Below are positions 21,487-31,989 of a DNA stretch of 64,000 nucleotides, in pieces; the stretch's first letter is position 1; every line of letters begins with the position of its first letter. Under the pieces are notes generated by a model. The model did not search any database and was not told where the DNA came from. It worked only from the letters and a program-made list of their open reading frames with translations. The stretch covers positions 24,740,249 through 24,804,248 of the forward strand of contig NC_090283.1 in assembly GCF_037392515.1 (NCBI RefSeq), written 5' to 3'. The DNA is from Haliotis asinina (taxonomy: Eukaryota; Mollusca; Gastropoda; Lepetellida; Haliotidae). The translations under genes were made by a program, and so were the position numbers.

Positions 21487-23694
21487 TCAGTCAGTTCCGT
21501 TGGGTTCATGCTGTGAACTGTGAACTTTTATGCTGAACTCGATTGGTTCGACATTGATTAGGCCTAACCACAGTTCGTCCCGAGTTGCCTCTGTGTATCC
21601 ACATACAACTACGGCTTGAGTGAGGGGGTCATCATGCATCAAACCATACCGATGACACAACCTTGTTTCACACAAGTCTATCACTGTCGCGCAAGCTTTG
21701 ATAACAAAGTTAGCTTGCTGTGATGCTTCAAGCAATGACACTGTCCATGCAGGATGGACTTCAAGCCGGCGATGTATCCGCTGGAACTTGTGAAGGCCAC
21801 TGTCATCTGCCAGCCGACGGTTCCACTGTGCCACATGATACTCTCTGACTGACGTCTTCACTATTCTCCTCCACTTCAAACGCCCCAAGAAGCATCCTGA
21901 TTCTAGGATTTTTTCCAAGTGACAATAGAATAGGTATTTCTTGAGCACCCTGACTACATCAGGCACATATCCGACGGATGACGATGAGACGTTGTGTAAG
22001 TAGCACATCAACCGGGATACGAACAGTTTGTGAGGGAGATATTTGTGGTTCATGTTCAAGAGACCACCCAGGAAACACAACTTCCGCTGATCTATAACTG
22101 CCTCTAGGGGCAACACTCCAAGGAGTCCAAGACAACTATCAGTTCGAGTGGTACGAGGTAGGTCTTGGATTGACTTAATGACGTGTCTGTAAGATCTTTC
22201 CAGCATTAAGACCTCAACTTTGGAAAGGTTAGTCCACAACTCCGACCCCTACAGAGCTTTGGGAAGAAACACACGGCTTACAACTGTCAAGCTGATGATT
22301 GGGTTTGTAAATCGTGGGTGAAACCCACAAGCTGTCAGTGATCTCACGCCGGACCGCAAGGAAATGGCAGCTCGCGTCACATGCTCTATGCTTGACATGC
22401 TACTTGACAAGACTATTCCAACATGACGGATTGTATCCTTCCATGGGAGAGGTTGGTCATACAACTTAACTTCAACCTGCTTTAGTTGTTGAGATCTCGG
22501 TCGGTATGGAAAAGTCACTATTTCACTCTTGGCGGTTGACAGTACATATCTCCAGTCGTTGCTGTATTCCTCCGAAATCCTCACCATCTCTCTAAGGGCA
22601 GAAACCCTTGATGAAATGAGTGCCATATCATCTGCCTGAGTGGGAGAGCACACACTTAAGTCCATCACAGCAGCACCAAGGTTCGACTGAGAGAGTTTCT
22701 GGAGTAGGGAGTTTATGTACAGCAGATACAACTTCCCTGACAGCACGCCTCCTTGCCTGATGCCCTGCATCATGGGGATGGGCCTAGAATACATTGAGTC
22801 AAGGAACACTTGACACCTCATTCCAGTGTACATGTCGTCAAGAACAGTCCACAAGGAACCTTTGATTCCACTCTCGAATAACTTATATTTCAAACCATTG
22901 TGCCATACTGTGTCAAAGGCCTTTGATGTATCCAGGAACACAACGTGGATATCTTCCTTTCGCTCGTGGTAATGGTGTATCGTCTCTTGCAGGTTGAAGG
23001 ATGTGTGAAGGGCAGATAACTGAGATTGATATGCCATTTGCTGTGGGTGAGGAAAGGTGTCAGTTTGATTTAGACCGTCCAGTCGAGACAGGAGCACCAT
23101 CTCAAACACTTTGGACAACACAGGGGAGAGTGATATGCGCCGGTAAGAGTTCGGACCTTTCTTTGATTTATTACCACCTTTGTACAGAGGTACCAGGATG
23201 CTCTCACGCCAAGCTGTCGGGATATGTCCAGATTCAAGAATGATGCTATAGAGAGTTGCCAAGTGAAACATCAGGGTTCTGCCACCATAATTTAGGTGTT
23301 CGTATACGATCTTGTCAGCACCACCAGCTTTATTGTTTTTCAGCTTGGTACAGCACTCAGTGACTTCCAACTCTGTGAATTTCATTGGTTGTGGTACACG
23401 TTCTTCCTTGCATTTAACACGGATCTCCTCAACTAGGGATTCTATCTGCTTACAGAAGGAAGAATTAAAATTGTCTCGGTCTTTGGCAGTATATACATCC
23501 TGAAAATGGCTAGCCCAAGCATCAAATATGGCTTCTGGATCACTGTGCACTGTCCCTTGATACCGTATCGGGGAAAGTGTTGACTTGTGCCCCCCTCTGA
23601 TTGACCGCACACGATTCCAAAAGGTTCGGATATCAAGGTCATGGGCTTGTTCGAGTTCTCGGAAAGTCTGTGAGATGTGGTTGTCACTTGTCAC
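21487..23694 (-). pseudogene. Non-LTR retrotransposon reverse transcriptase, one stop, 5'-truncated
   Basis: A single minus-strand frame of about 735 codons is interrupted by one TAG at 22249-22251. The upstream part carries the RT domain: LKNNKAGGADKI, IPTAWRESILVPLYKG, SYRRISLSPVLSKVFE, VFLDTSKAFDTVW, GIRQGG and the active site as QADDMALIS. The first residue of the usual YADD box is Gln, which is unusual; the two catalytic Asp are kept. The C-terminal 250 residues resemble the region after RT in molluscan LINEs (PLEAVIDQRKLCFLGGLL). No endonuclease domain is present; the copy stops at 23,694 next to a 54-bp CR1-like scrap. Clade not assigned. I see no RNase H. Confidence 0.85.
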
Positions 23695-23696
23695 TT

Positions 23697-23750
23697 ACAC
23701 ACATAGCCTTGGTGAGCTGATCAACCAGCATTCTGTAAACCACCACTGGT
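23697..23750 (+). repeat. Scrap of the CR1-like LINE (direct repeat)
   Basis: ACACATAGCCTTGGTGAGCT onward to TGTAAACCACCACTG matches 19,742-19,795 almost base for base (54 bp) and encodes the same YTxSLGELINQHSVNHH. It abuts the 5' end of the minus-strand LINE. Either template switching during LINE insertion or a second truncated CR1 copy would explain it. Confidence 0.75.
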
Positions 23751-24877
23751 AAACACATATAAGATGATCCACAACCTGACAAATGACCCCAATTTTCATA
23801 CTTGGGAACGCCCCACAGAACGATCCACTTGAAACAAGAGGGAGACAGGTTGTCTGATAAATATCGAGAAGTTCATTTTCCCTGTGCGGTTCACGTATGA
23901 ATTGTTATAGCACACTCGATTTGGGAACAGGTACAATCCCAACGAATTGAATCAACACAATATACTGAGAAAATATGTTTAGGACCACCGATCCATTTCA
24001 CGAAGCAAATGACATTTTCCTGGGTTTTTTTTAACAAAATTGTTGAATATCTAAAATGCTTGTCAATGCCCCAATCATCTATTTGTCTTCGTCTTAACTA
24101 AAGGTTAGCGTGGAATATCAATATCTTATGCCTGAAATTGCAGTCTTATCATTCTATGGAATATGCGGTGTTGTTTTAATGGGTAAAGTTCACTTTTCGT
24201 CTCCTAAATATTAAATAGATAATAACTACATATAGTTAATTGTGTTTCATTTAACTTTTTAATATGTTAAAAGTTATCTGTTACTGAATGGTGGTGGCTA
24301 AATCAGAGTAGCAAGGGGGAAATATTTTTATCCCACAATTTTGTTCCTATTTCTCTGTACGGGTTGATTTTCGTCCATAATTCCGCTGGCGGGACTGGTG
24401 TTACACAGTAGCGAGACAGGTGTTAATCAGTAGCGGTGTTGATTTCATGTCACGGTTAGCATGTATTGCACGTGCGTAATCGTCAAGCTACCTGTAGCAG
24501 CCAAGTGTACTCGTCCAATTCGTTGTACCGCCTCTCTTGTCACAAATGCGTTTAGTGCGCAGGATCATCTAATATGTGTCTAGCAGTAAGTTGATAAATG
24601 TGACGTCATTAGTTAAATAGTGGTCGGAAAACTGAACTGAAATTATGAACTCAGAGCAGAGATGATTTCAGATCTGCTTAGTCAAACTTTACAAAGATCC
24701 ACCCTAAATATACTTATAAAATTATTTATACTACACTGAAATAACATGTAAGTCTATGGAATTTACATCAAGTGTCCGATTACTTTTTGCACTACTCATA
24801 GTTGTGGACGGTTCGTCACGCATGAGTGCACCAGGAACAATGGATCAATTAGCATTCTTATTTTCGCACCATTAAAT

Positions 24878-24925
24878 ACTTGTGAGTGCGGCGTAAAACT
24901 AAACTCACTCATACACTCACTCACT
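24878..24925 (+). repeat. SINE tail scrap
   Basis: GTGAGTGCGGCGTAAAACTA followed by CTCACTCATACACTCACTCA; only the shared 3' tail survives. Confidence 0.7.
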
Positions 24926-25069
24926 AAAGATTAATGTTGCTAAGCTACCATATGATTTATTCCTAACAAAAGCAAGTGCATGTTAAGATTACATATGAAA
25001 TTACAAACTTCGAATGAATTAATGCAATGTTGTATTAAATCGACTCTCGCGCCCTCTACCGACCGATCG

Positions 25070-25605
25070 GTATTTCAAGCGAATAAACAGTGAACCGGCA
25101 GTGAAGCAGAAGGACCTTGCGGAAAAGTACAAAATAAGCAAACAGACAGTCTCGGACATTCTAAGAAGACGGGAATATTACCGCGAGCAGTTCGAAACAA
25201 ATGTCAATGGCGACTCTAAAAGACGACACAAAGGGAAGTTTGACGAGATCAGCGTAATGCTACACGACTTGTTTTCCCGTGTGGGAAGCAAGAATATGCC
25301 ACTTTCTGGGCCAATTCTGAAAGAAAAGGCGCTTCAGTTTTCTATGGAACTTGGTGTTAGCGACCATGCTGTCAATTGAACCATTGAATAAATACATTAA
25401 TCTATACAGTACATGTTTACTTGTTCATTTGTTCATTTATTCATTACTAACGATTTGGTTGTGTCTTTCACCATCAAAGTACCGTGCATGCGTATCTCCT
25501 GATCAAGGGAGCTAACTCTTGACTTCCACCTGTGCAATTCGGACACCTCGTAATTCGGACACAAAAGGCGGTCCCAGTCGAGTCCGAATTAGACAGCTTC
25601 CACTG
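25070..25605 (+). mobile_element. Tigger/pogo (CENP-B-like) transposon remnant with right end
   Basis: Codons from 25,083 to 25,378 encode KQKDLAEKYKISKQTVSDIL, a psq-type helix-turn-helix. They continue into SGPILKEKALQFSMELGV, the start of a CENP-B-type DNA-binding domain (family pattern vPvSGPlL..kA..fa). The frame then stops, and the DDE catalytic domain is missing. The right terminus is recognisable. Read on the minus strand, CAGTGGAAGCTGTCTAATTC begins directly after a TA (25,606-25,607), and ATTCGGACAC-like subrepeats lie inside it. Pogo/Tigger elements use TA target sites. The left end was not found. Dead internal-deletion derivative. Confidence 0.65.
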
Positions 25606-26082
25606 TAGTCCAATGTATTGTCGAAAAAAGCGTGCCATTGTATCTAGACAGAACCGGATCCCGACCACTAAGAATTCTCATCTCTATGGCATTCGTACGC
25701 TTATGGTGAACCATATTGTAAACCAATAGTGAGTGTTTTCTGAAATCTGACTGGTTAATTAACCTTGTCGAATAGTGTTCGACATCCCTGAAAATGACGG
25801 CCTAATACCCGCGCATTAATACGTTGGCACCACTTTCGTTGATTGAATTTGAACTCGATTTCTGTGTGGGTTTTTTATTCAATCTTTGAAGATGACTGTC
25901 TTTGGAAGAATTATTCAAAGATTACGGTGAGTGCAATCAAATGCAAATAATCATACTACGTGATCAGAGAAAAATAGAATCGGTTTTAAACTAAATTTGC
26001 GGGTGTTGAATTAAGCTAAAACCCGGGAAATTCACAAACGTAACTGTTTATCTTGTAAGAGTTGCGACACACCGTAACGTTA
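25606..26082. other. No gene seen
   Basis: Unique AT-rich sequence. Confidence 0.4.
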
Positions 26083-26371
26083 CGAGTGAGTGAGTGAGTG
26101 AATGAGTGATTGAATGAGTGAGTGAGTTTAGTTTAGCTATTCCAGCTATATGGCGGCAGTCTGTAAATAATCGAGTCTGGGCCAGACAATCCAGTCATCA
26201 ACAACATGAGCATCGATCTGCGCAATTGGGAGCCGATGGCATGTGTCAACCAAGTCAACGAGCCTGACCACCCGATCCCGTTAGTCGCCTCTTACGACAA
26301 GCATAGTCGCCTTTTATGGCAAGCATAGGACGCTGAAGGCCTTTTCTACCCCGGCAACCTTCACGGGTCAG
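26083..26371 (-). repeat. SINE-A copy, full length
   Basis: GAGTGAGTGAGTGAATGAGT tail through GTCTGTAAATAATCGAGTCT and GTTAGTCGCCTCTTACGACA to an ACCTTCACGGGTC head. GTAACGTTACGA flanks both sides (26,071-26,082 CCGTAACGTTACGAG; 26,371-26,383 AGTAACGTTACGAA). GTAACGTTACGA is therefore a good 12-bp target-site duplication candidate. Confidence 0.85.
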
Positions 26372-26427
26372 TAACGTTACGAACCTGGGCACGACAGTCA
26401 TAGCAGTCTGAACAAAATGAACCAGGA

Positions 26428-26518
26428 TTCAAACCTTAGTTTTCGTAAACACTAAAGATCGAAACCGGGTGTTCGGCGTGACGAGCCAACGCTTTAACTA
26501 CTGGGCTATCCTACAGAG
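26428..26518 (-). repeat. SINE-B head copy
   Basis: Reverse B-box region GATCGAAACCGGGTG, then GGCGTGACGAGCCAACGCTT and a reverse A-box ACTACTGGGCTA. Confidence 0.7.
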
Positions 26519-27299
26519 CCCTGTAGGTTTGAACTCACGTTGGCGATCAAGAGTGCTCTAATTATGTATAGCAGCCATAGGTTGTCCTGTCAGCCACCTG
26601 ATCTAGAAAGAACCTGCTTAACAAAGTTATGTGAACATTTTGCATTACAGCTTAAGCTGGGCTTCCTAGGGTCAAGAACATATATACATACGTCAGTACA
26701 TACATCAGTATATGTCAGTAGCTAGATCAACACATGGCTGTTTCACATGTACAGCTACAACAGATCCTGTTTGTATGTCTGTCCAGAAGGGAAACCATTT
26801 ATCTACCACTGTCACGAAAACACCATGTGTGCCAGTTCGTATGACGACCTAAAGAAAGGCTATATGTCTGTCTGCTTCTTGAGTTAAAGAGCCACCGATC
26901 TTAAAGGAAGTGGTGTGTGACATTCTTATTACACAGAAACATGTGTAAAGTTTATTATTTACCGATTAATACGCACACTATCTCAGGTTACTTCACTCCC
27001 TTTGTAATAAACAAGCATTTTGTGTTCATCATTTTGACTTGTCTTCAAATCCACAAAAGTAGTGTACATTTATCGTTCCTGAATAATTTCATTTAATGCT
27101 CACTGCTCAATAGAAAGACATTTCCTTGTGGCCTCGTGGTAGTGTATTCTAGGACGATTCTGTCCATGGTTCTTTGTTTCTAGACTGTGCAGACATGAGT
27201 GTGTATCAAACAAAGTGCTTTGGCAATTGGCGCAGGTGCGGCGTTTCAAGAGAAGGCTGTCTGACCAGACATCGAGTTACCCGCAAAGATGCAGGTTAG
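26519..27299. other. No gene seen
   Basis: Unique DNA. No supported open frame. Confidence 0.4.
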
Positions 27300-27460
27300 A
27301 ACTGCAAACCATGCTTGTTGTAAGAGTCGACTAACAGGATCGGGTCATCTGGCTTGCTGACTTGGTTGACACATGTCATCGGTTCCCAGTTGCGCAGATC
27401 GATGCTCATCATACTGATCACAGGATTGGCTGGTCCAAACTCTATTCCGTGTATTTATGG
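27300..27460 (+). repeat. SINE-A copy without tail
   Basis: AACCATGCTTGTTGTAAGAG, GTCGACTAACAGGATCGGGT, GACACATGTCATCGGTTCCC, GATCACAGGATTGGCTGGTC; the CTCA tail end is lost. Confidence 0.7.
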
Positions 27461-28192
27461 ACTACCATATAGGCAGAATTTAACTTCGCAACACTTTTAC
27501 ATGTATAGTAGACAAGTGTGTCATTTGTTAGACCATACCCACAAATGCACTGACATACATACATCACTAACAATGTCCTCGAGTGTGAGAAAAGTGACTT
27601 ATTAAGCACCTTTCACAGCATAACAATCTCGCCACATTCGCGGCTAAGGAGCAGACACTGTCCCAGTGTTAGAGCTAATATGCCAAGCTTAATCAGGGCA
27701 TGTGCATATAGAGATGCAAGTTTTTAACATACGGAGAGAGTCCTGAGACAGCCTGGTGCAAGGTGGGTGAATTTCATTGAACGTATGCATATCTTGACGT
27801 TGTTGCATAGCGTTTCTCAACTTCACATTTTCAGATCTACACAAAGCTTACTGCACCATGCTTTTCGATACAATTTTACACGGAAATTCTTCACATAAAT
27901 GTGTCTAGCACGTCTGATAACACTTGGCTACATTTAATATGGATCTGGTACTATGTGTGAGAGCGGTGACACATGGGGACAATATCAGATAGAAGATCAA
28001 CTTCACAGTGGATGTGCTGTCAGTCCCGGAAGAGAGCAACATTTTGTCTGCTCTGTCCATCAGTGTCTATAATCCTAGGACCTGGATTTGAATAGTTGCA
28101 GAGGATCTCTCATAAAGGTTCTGGGCTTGTGGATTTCTTGGCTGCTATCAATCAGAGTTCACATCCATAGAAAGCAGCAAGAAAAGAGTTTC
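27461..28192. other. No gene seen
   Basis: Unique sequence without supported frames. Confidence 0.35.
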
Positions 28193-28482
28193 TCATCTTG
28201 ACCGAGATGTTTCTGGCAACAGTGGGGAGATAAATGAGGTGCTTTGTCCAGTCACTTCATGTTGGTGGATGTAGTGGCATCCGATATACAATATTGCTTC
28301 TTGCATCCTTTCCAGTTCTTCTTCGTTGGGTGAGGCTTTCTTGTCAAACGTTCTTAATGCTCCATCCTGCGGAGAGAACGTATCCGAATTGCTTTCCTGG
28401 GTGACTAGCTCACATTCTAGATTCTGTTTTGGTGCCTGGATATTTGGAACTTCTGTAATCCTTGAATTCAATGGTGTTTCCC
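28193..28482 (-). CDS. Hypothetical terminal exon, unknown product
   Basis: A minus-strand open frame is preceded by an acceptor-like tract (TTGTTGTTTTGTCACCTAG) at 28,483 and closes with TGA at 28193-28195, about 95 codons. The product is polar (QESNSDTFSPQDGALRTFDK), includes a short helix-like EEELERMQEAILYIG and has a Ser-rich end. I recognise no family. It could be the last exon of a host gene with an upstream exon to the right, or a chance frame. No partner exon was found. Confidence 0.25.
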
Positions 28483-29297
28483 TAGGTGACAAAACAACAA
28501 AATCCAGTGAAAGTCCAGTGACGTGCAGGCCATGTGAGTAACTACGTGTACAAAACTTTTAGTGATCCCAAGAAGGCATGCCAAAGTGGCCCTTCTCATC
28601 TCCAGTGGGATCCTCCCTATTCTGGTCTATGTCGGTTAGGGATGACGTGCGAAGATGCCTCCTCTTCCTTGGTCAGTTATCAAACGTGTTCTTCGTGTCC
28701 CTGAAGGCCTCATTTGAGATGCAGGACTGATATTTGAAAACACCTCCAGCACAGGGCTGCGACACACTACGCTGGAGCAGGATGAAAAAGAACGTCACGC
28801 AGTACCTTAAAAATCATTACAATGTTCCAGAGTATTAGTCTCGTAAATCGTAAAATCTTTTTTCCAAAGTAACCGGTACAATTCATGATGCCAAGACAAT
28901 TTTTTTCAAAAGTGTAGTTTTGTCAGAAAGTCCATATATGTTTTAGTCGGCTAAGTCATCGTTTGTATCTATATTTTCTCATTCTGAACGACGCTTCCCG
29001 TTGTTACCAAAAATGCCCGCGGCTACAACAGTCCTTGTAGATTTATCAACACATTCTATGGAGAAATAAGCTATTTTATCCAGGATGTTCATTTGCACAT
29101 TTGACCTTCTAGATACCGCCCGAGAAAGCAGATGTGAGACTTACCAGAAGACGTGTTACTTAGGAGTGTCTTTTCTGATAGTCACACTCAAATCTGATCA
29201 GTCACGTCGTCAAGGCTAGTATTAGCGTTGCGCGTCTAAAGATAATAGCACTGAAATCATCTCACAGAGACGAAACGTTTTTCAACATACATGCAAA
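28483..29297. other. 5' flank of second C1q gene
   Basis: Unique DNA; no TATA box or other core promoter motif could be fixed. One plus-strand stretch (28,620-28,720) stays open for about 30 codons but has no family resemblance. Confidence 0.3.
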
Positions 29298-30793
29298 ATG
29301 TTCGTGGCAGTTCTATTGCATTGCATTTTATTAAGCGGTTCTGTCTTTGGCCTCATCATGCCATTGACAAAACCAAACGGTAGCGCTGATCTGACCAGCC
29401 TCTTAAGTCATGTAACTCTTCTTGAGCAGACGATTGCGAACCTTCAGAAAGACGTCCAGGCCAACAAAGTTCAGGCAGCCGAAGTGGCATCCTTGAAGAC
29501 AGAAGTGCAGCTGTTATCAAATGAACTCGCCGTGGTGAAAGCAGAACTGAATGACATAAAACAGAGCAAAGGTAATTCCAACACACCAACTTCTGCAGAT
29601 CTGCAAGTGACACAGAGGAACCTAAGTCAACTGACAGCGGAACTCCAGTCAACTAAGGCGTTAGCACAGAGTACATCAAAACAACTGGAAACACTAAGGA
29701 TGGAGATAAACTCGACTTCTGCAGAGATGCAAGTGACACGGAGGACCCTCAGCATTATCAGCACGGAAGTTACAACCTTGGGGAGTGACCTACACGTTGT
29801 ACAGAACCAGTCCCTGGACAACAAGCAATTACTAGCAATGCTTGGTAAAGTAGAATGAATCATACTGTTTGTTTGTATATAGAAATATTTATCTTTCAAT
29901 GTTAATCCTTCTTAGAAATGGTCTTCAGCATCATATGCATGTTGTACGAGGTCACTAACGGGTCAAGTGGTCAGAAGAGTGAAGAGTTAGGGATGTTATA
30001 GCAGTGGGCGGAGGCTGCTCCAGATAATAATCACATGACATGATCGATTGTTGATACCTGTGTGATTTGCTTGAGGACTGTTCGCCAGAATCTTGAAGAT
30101 GAGCGCACTTGTTAAGGTTATACGACCATAGATACAAGAACTACCAAATGAGTCATTAATGAGTTAGAATTGGTCTTCAGCACCTCATGCTTGTAAGAGG
30201 CGACTAACGGAATCGGGTGATCAGACTAGGTTGCCATGTCATCGTATACCATTTGCGTACATCGATGCACATGCTGTTGATCACTGGATTGTCTAGTCTA
30301 GGTTCGGTTATTTACATACCACCGCCATATAGCTGTAATATTGCTGAGTGCGACGTAAAACTAAACTGACTCACTTACTTTTACTTCAGAATCAAAGAGA
30401 AGAACTGTGGCTTTCCAAGCGGACGTCCCACTGCCATCACCTACAAGAGTTACGGAGACAGTGTCATTTAATAACACCATTTACAACGCCGGGTCCGGCT
30501 ACAACAGTACGACAGGGAGGTTCACTGCACCTGTCTCTGGAACTTACATGTTCTGGACGCAGCTAGAACTAGGGGGCAAAAACACTAACATGTACGCCAG
30601 TATAATGGCATCAAGGTTAATTCTTGCAGAAGGAAAGGTGACATTTACAGACCACAATATTGATGACGTGGACGTTTCTGCTGTTGGTGTTACCCATCTG
30701 AACAAGGGGCAGGAGGTATGGGTGGAGATATATTTCTCCCAACATATTTATGCCACTTCGTACTTTGGTGGGGTGTTGTTGTCAGCAGACTGA
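29298..30793 (+). CDS. Secreted C1q-domain protein with long coiled-coil stem, two exons
   Basis: Exon 1 is 29298-29844 and exon 2 is 30390-30793. The donor is CTTG|GTAAAG and the acceptor TACTTTTACTTCAG|AA. The phase 1 join gives 316 aa. Residues 1-18 are a signal peptide (MFVAVLLHCILLSGSVFG). LIMPLTKPNG follows, shared with the paralogue at 17.1 kb. Residues about 32-180 form a long heptad-patterned coiled coil (LLEQTIANLQKDV, VASLKTEVQLLSNELAVVKA), with a twofold internal repeat around SADLQVTQRNLS and SAEMQVTRRTLS. The C1q domain spans about 188-316 (VAFQADV, NAGSGYNSTTGRFTAPVSGT, YFGGVLLSAD). The family forms trimers; a role in innate recognition is inferred. The intron holds a plus-strand SINE-A whose tail lies directly against the acceptor. 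The longer stem than in the paralogue implies stem growth by internal duplication. Confidence 0.9.
30049..30153 (+). repeat. Dispersed repeat D2, copy 1 (in intron)
   Basis: TGTGTGATTTGCTTGAGGAC, CAGAATCTTGAAGATGA and ACGACCATAGATACAAGA recur in the same orientation at 33,154-33,262, at roughly 80 percent identity by eye. Unclassified. Confidence 0.65.
30163..30386 (+). repeat. SINE-A copy abutting a splice acceptor
   Basis: TTAGAATTGGTCTTCAGCAC, TAAGAGGCGACTAACGGAAT, GCTGTTGATCACTGGATTGT, GTAAAACTAAACTGACTCAC. The CTCA-type tail continues as TTACTTTTACTTCAG and supplies the pyrimidine tract of the exon 2 acceptor of the C1q gene. Confidence 0.8.
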
Positions 30794-30844
30794 ACAATCT
30801 TTGGAAACACTAGAAACTAGCTGTACAAGGCGCAACATATGTTA

Positions 30845-31062
30845 TACCCCTGAAGGTTGGAATTGGCCTTCAGCAACCCATGCTTGTCGTAAGATTCGAC
30901 TAACGGGGCAGGGTGGTCACTGACTTGGTTGCCACACGTCGTCGTATCCCAATGCATGGATCGACGTTCATGTTGCTGAGCACTGGATTGTGTGGTCCAG
31001 ACTAGATTACTTACAAGTCGTCACATAGCTGGAATATTGCTGGGTGCGGCGTAAAACAACAA
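30845..31062 (+). repeat. SINE-A copy downstream of C1q gene
   Basis: CCCTGAAGGTTGGAATTGGC head, CTAACGGGGCAGGGTGG, AGCACTGGATTGTGTGGTCC, GGGTGCGGCGTAAAAC tail. It lies only 50 bp past the C1q stop, so it is probably part of the 3' UTR. Confidence 0.8.
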
Positions 31063-31154
31063 TAACATTGTGTTAACCATGTTTATATGTTAAGACTGTG
31101 TTTACCATGTTACGTGTTGAAAACAGAACAATGTGGGGCCTGTGAGGTATAGTC

Positions 31155-31308
31155 CCGAAATAAATAGCTAAAAGGACATGCTAATAAGCATTATTTTTCT
31201 TTGTCCTTGAACATAAGGTGCAGTTTAGTGTTGTAACCTGTGATTGGAATCCGATACATTTAGAAGGAATGATCAAATTTATCCTGCTCCAATGTTGGAT
31301 CACGATGA
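31155..31308 (+). repeat. Dispersed repeat D3, copy 1
   Basis: AAGGACATGCTAATAAGCAT, TCTTTGTCCTTGAACA, GTGATTGGAATCC and ACATTTAGAAGGAAT recur in the same order and orientation at 50,075-50,228, just left of the Tc1 element. Unclassified. An AATAAA at 31,159 could end the C1q transcript. Confidence 0.65.
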
Positions 31309-31989
31309 ACTTCAGCACAGTGGGCACCATCGAATGGCATGGGTTTGAATCCCGTTTCGATTCAACCCTAAGAGTGTTGTAACATTTTCCTTTACCAAGA
31401 AAGCGTAATGCTACCTAACATTTAATACACAGAAAAGTATCATAATGCCTGTGATTTAAAACCAGTGCTTAGTCATTTACACTCATATAATGATTATGCT
31501 TGTTTGTATGATTACCTTCGACGCATCTTCCGACGTCAAGGCGGGGAATATGTGTACCTGTTATTAAACAAATATCAAGTTTCAGAAAATTCTTCTTAGA
31601 GTTCGCTAATCTGGAACGTCAACTGCTTTTGTTGTTGATAAGTACATATGGGGTCTCCTCTACTGGCGACTGTTCCTAGACAAGAGGGTGTTGGTACTCG
31701 GCATGCTACCATAGAGTTCCTGAAAGGCATTTAGAACATGAATACACAAAACCCGGCATGTATTCAAGTATTCAACCATGTCACCAAGGTCTACCGCACG
31801 AGATGGTGGTTGTCATCCATCGAGTCTCAGCCGACTGACTACAAAACATATTTAAGGTATAGCACAAAGGAACGTCAGAGTTCAACTCCTGTTGGAGATA
31901 CATCCTTTCTCAGAATCACAAGACTTCATCCGTTCATGTCAAGTGGCTTGCTAAAAAAGTGACTTCCATATCGTCGTTTGTAAACAATA
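31309..31989. other. No gene seen
   Basis: GGGTTTGAATCCCG at about 31,350 is B-box-like but stands alone. Frames at 31,738-31,962 may be decayed N-terminal transposase sequence belonging to the remnant that follows; too weak to call. Confidence 0.3.

Larger units (their letters stand above)
20971..24798. mobile_element. 3.8-kb DNA-transposon-like unit with inverted ends and LINE cargo
   Basis: The two ends are inverted copies of each other. The left end starts just after a TA and reads ATGCCAAAAATATTCGGACA. The right end, reverse-complemented, reads GTGCAAAAAGTAATCGGACA and is also bounded by TA. The match continues for about 80 bp through TTCCATAGACTTACATG and AGTGT. A TA duplication plus a GCAAAAAGTAATCGGACAC-like end fits the Tc1/mariner superfamily (family knowledge). 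No transposase frame is visible inside. The middle is occupied by a minus-strand LINE (21,487-23,694), so this is a non-autonomous or gutted element with a later insertion. Confidence 0.6.

Noticed and set aside
23001-23503. Plus-strand open frames inside the minus-strand LINE
   Set aside because: Shadows of the reverse transcriptase frame with no domain of their own.
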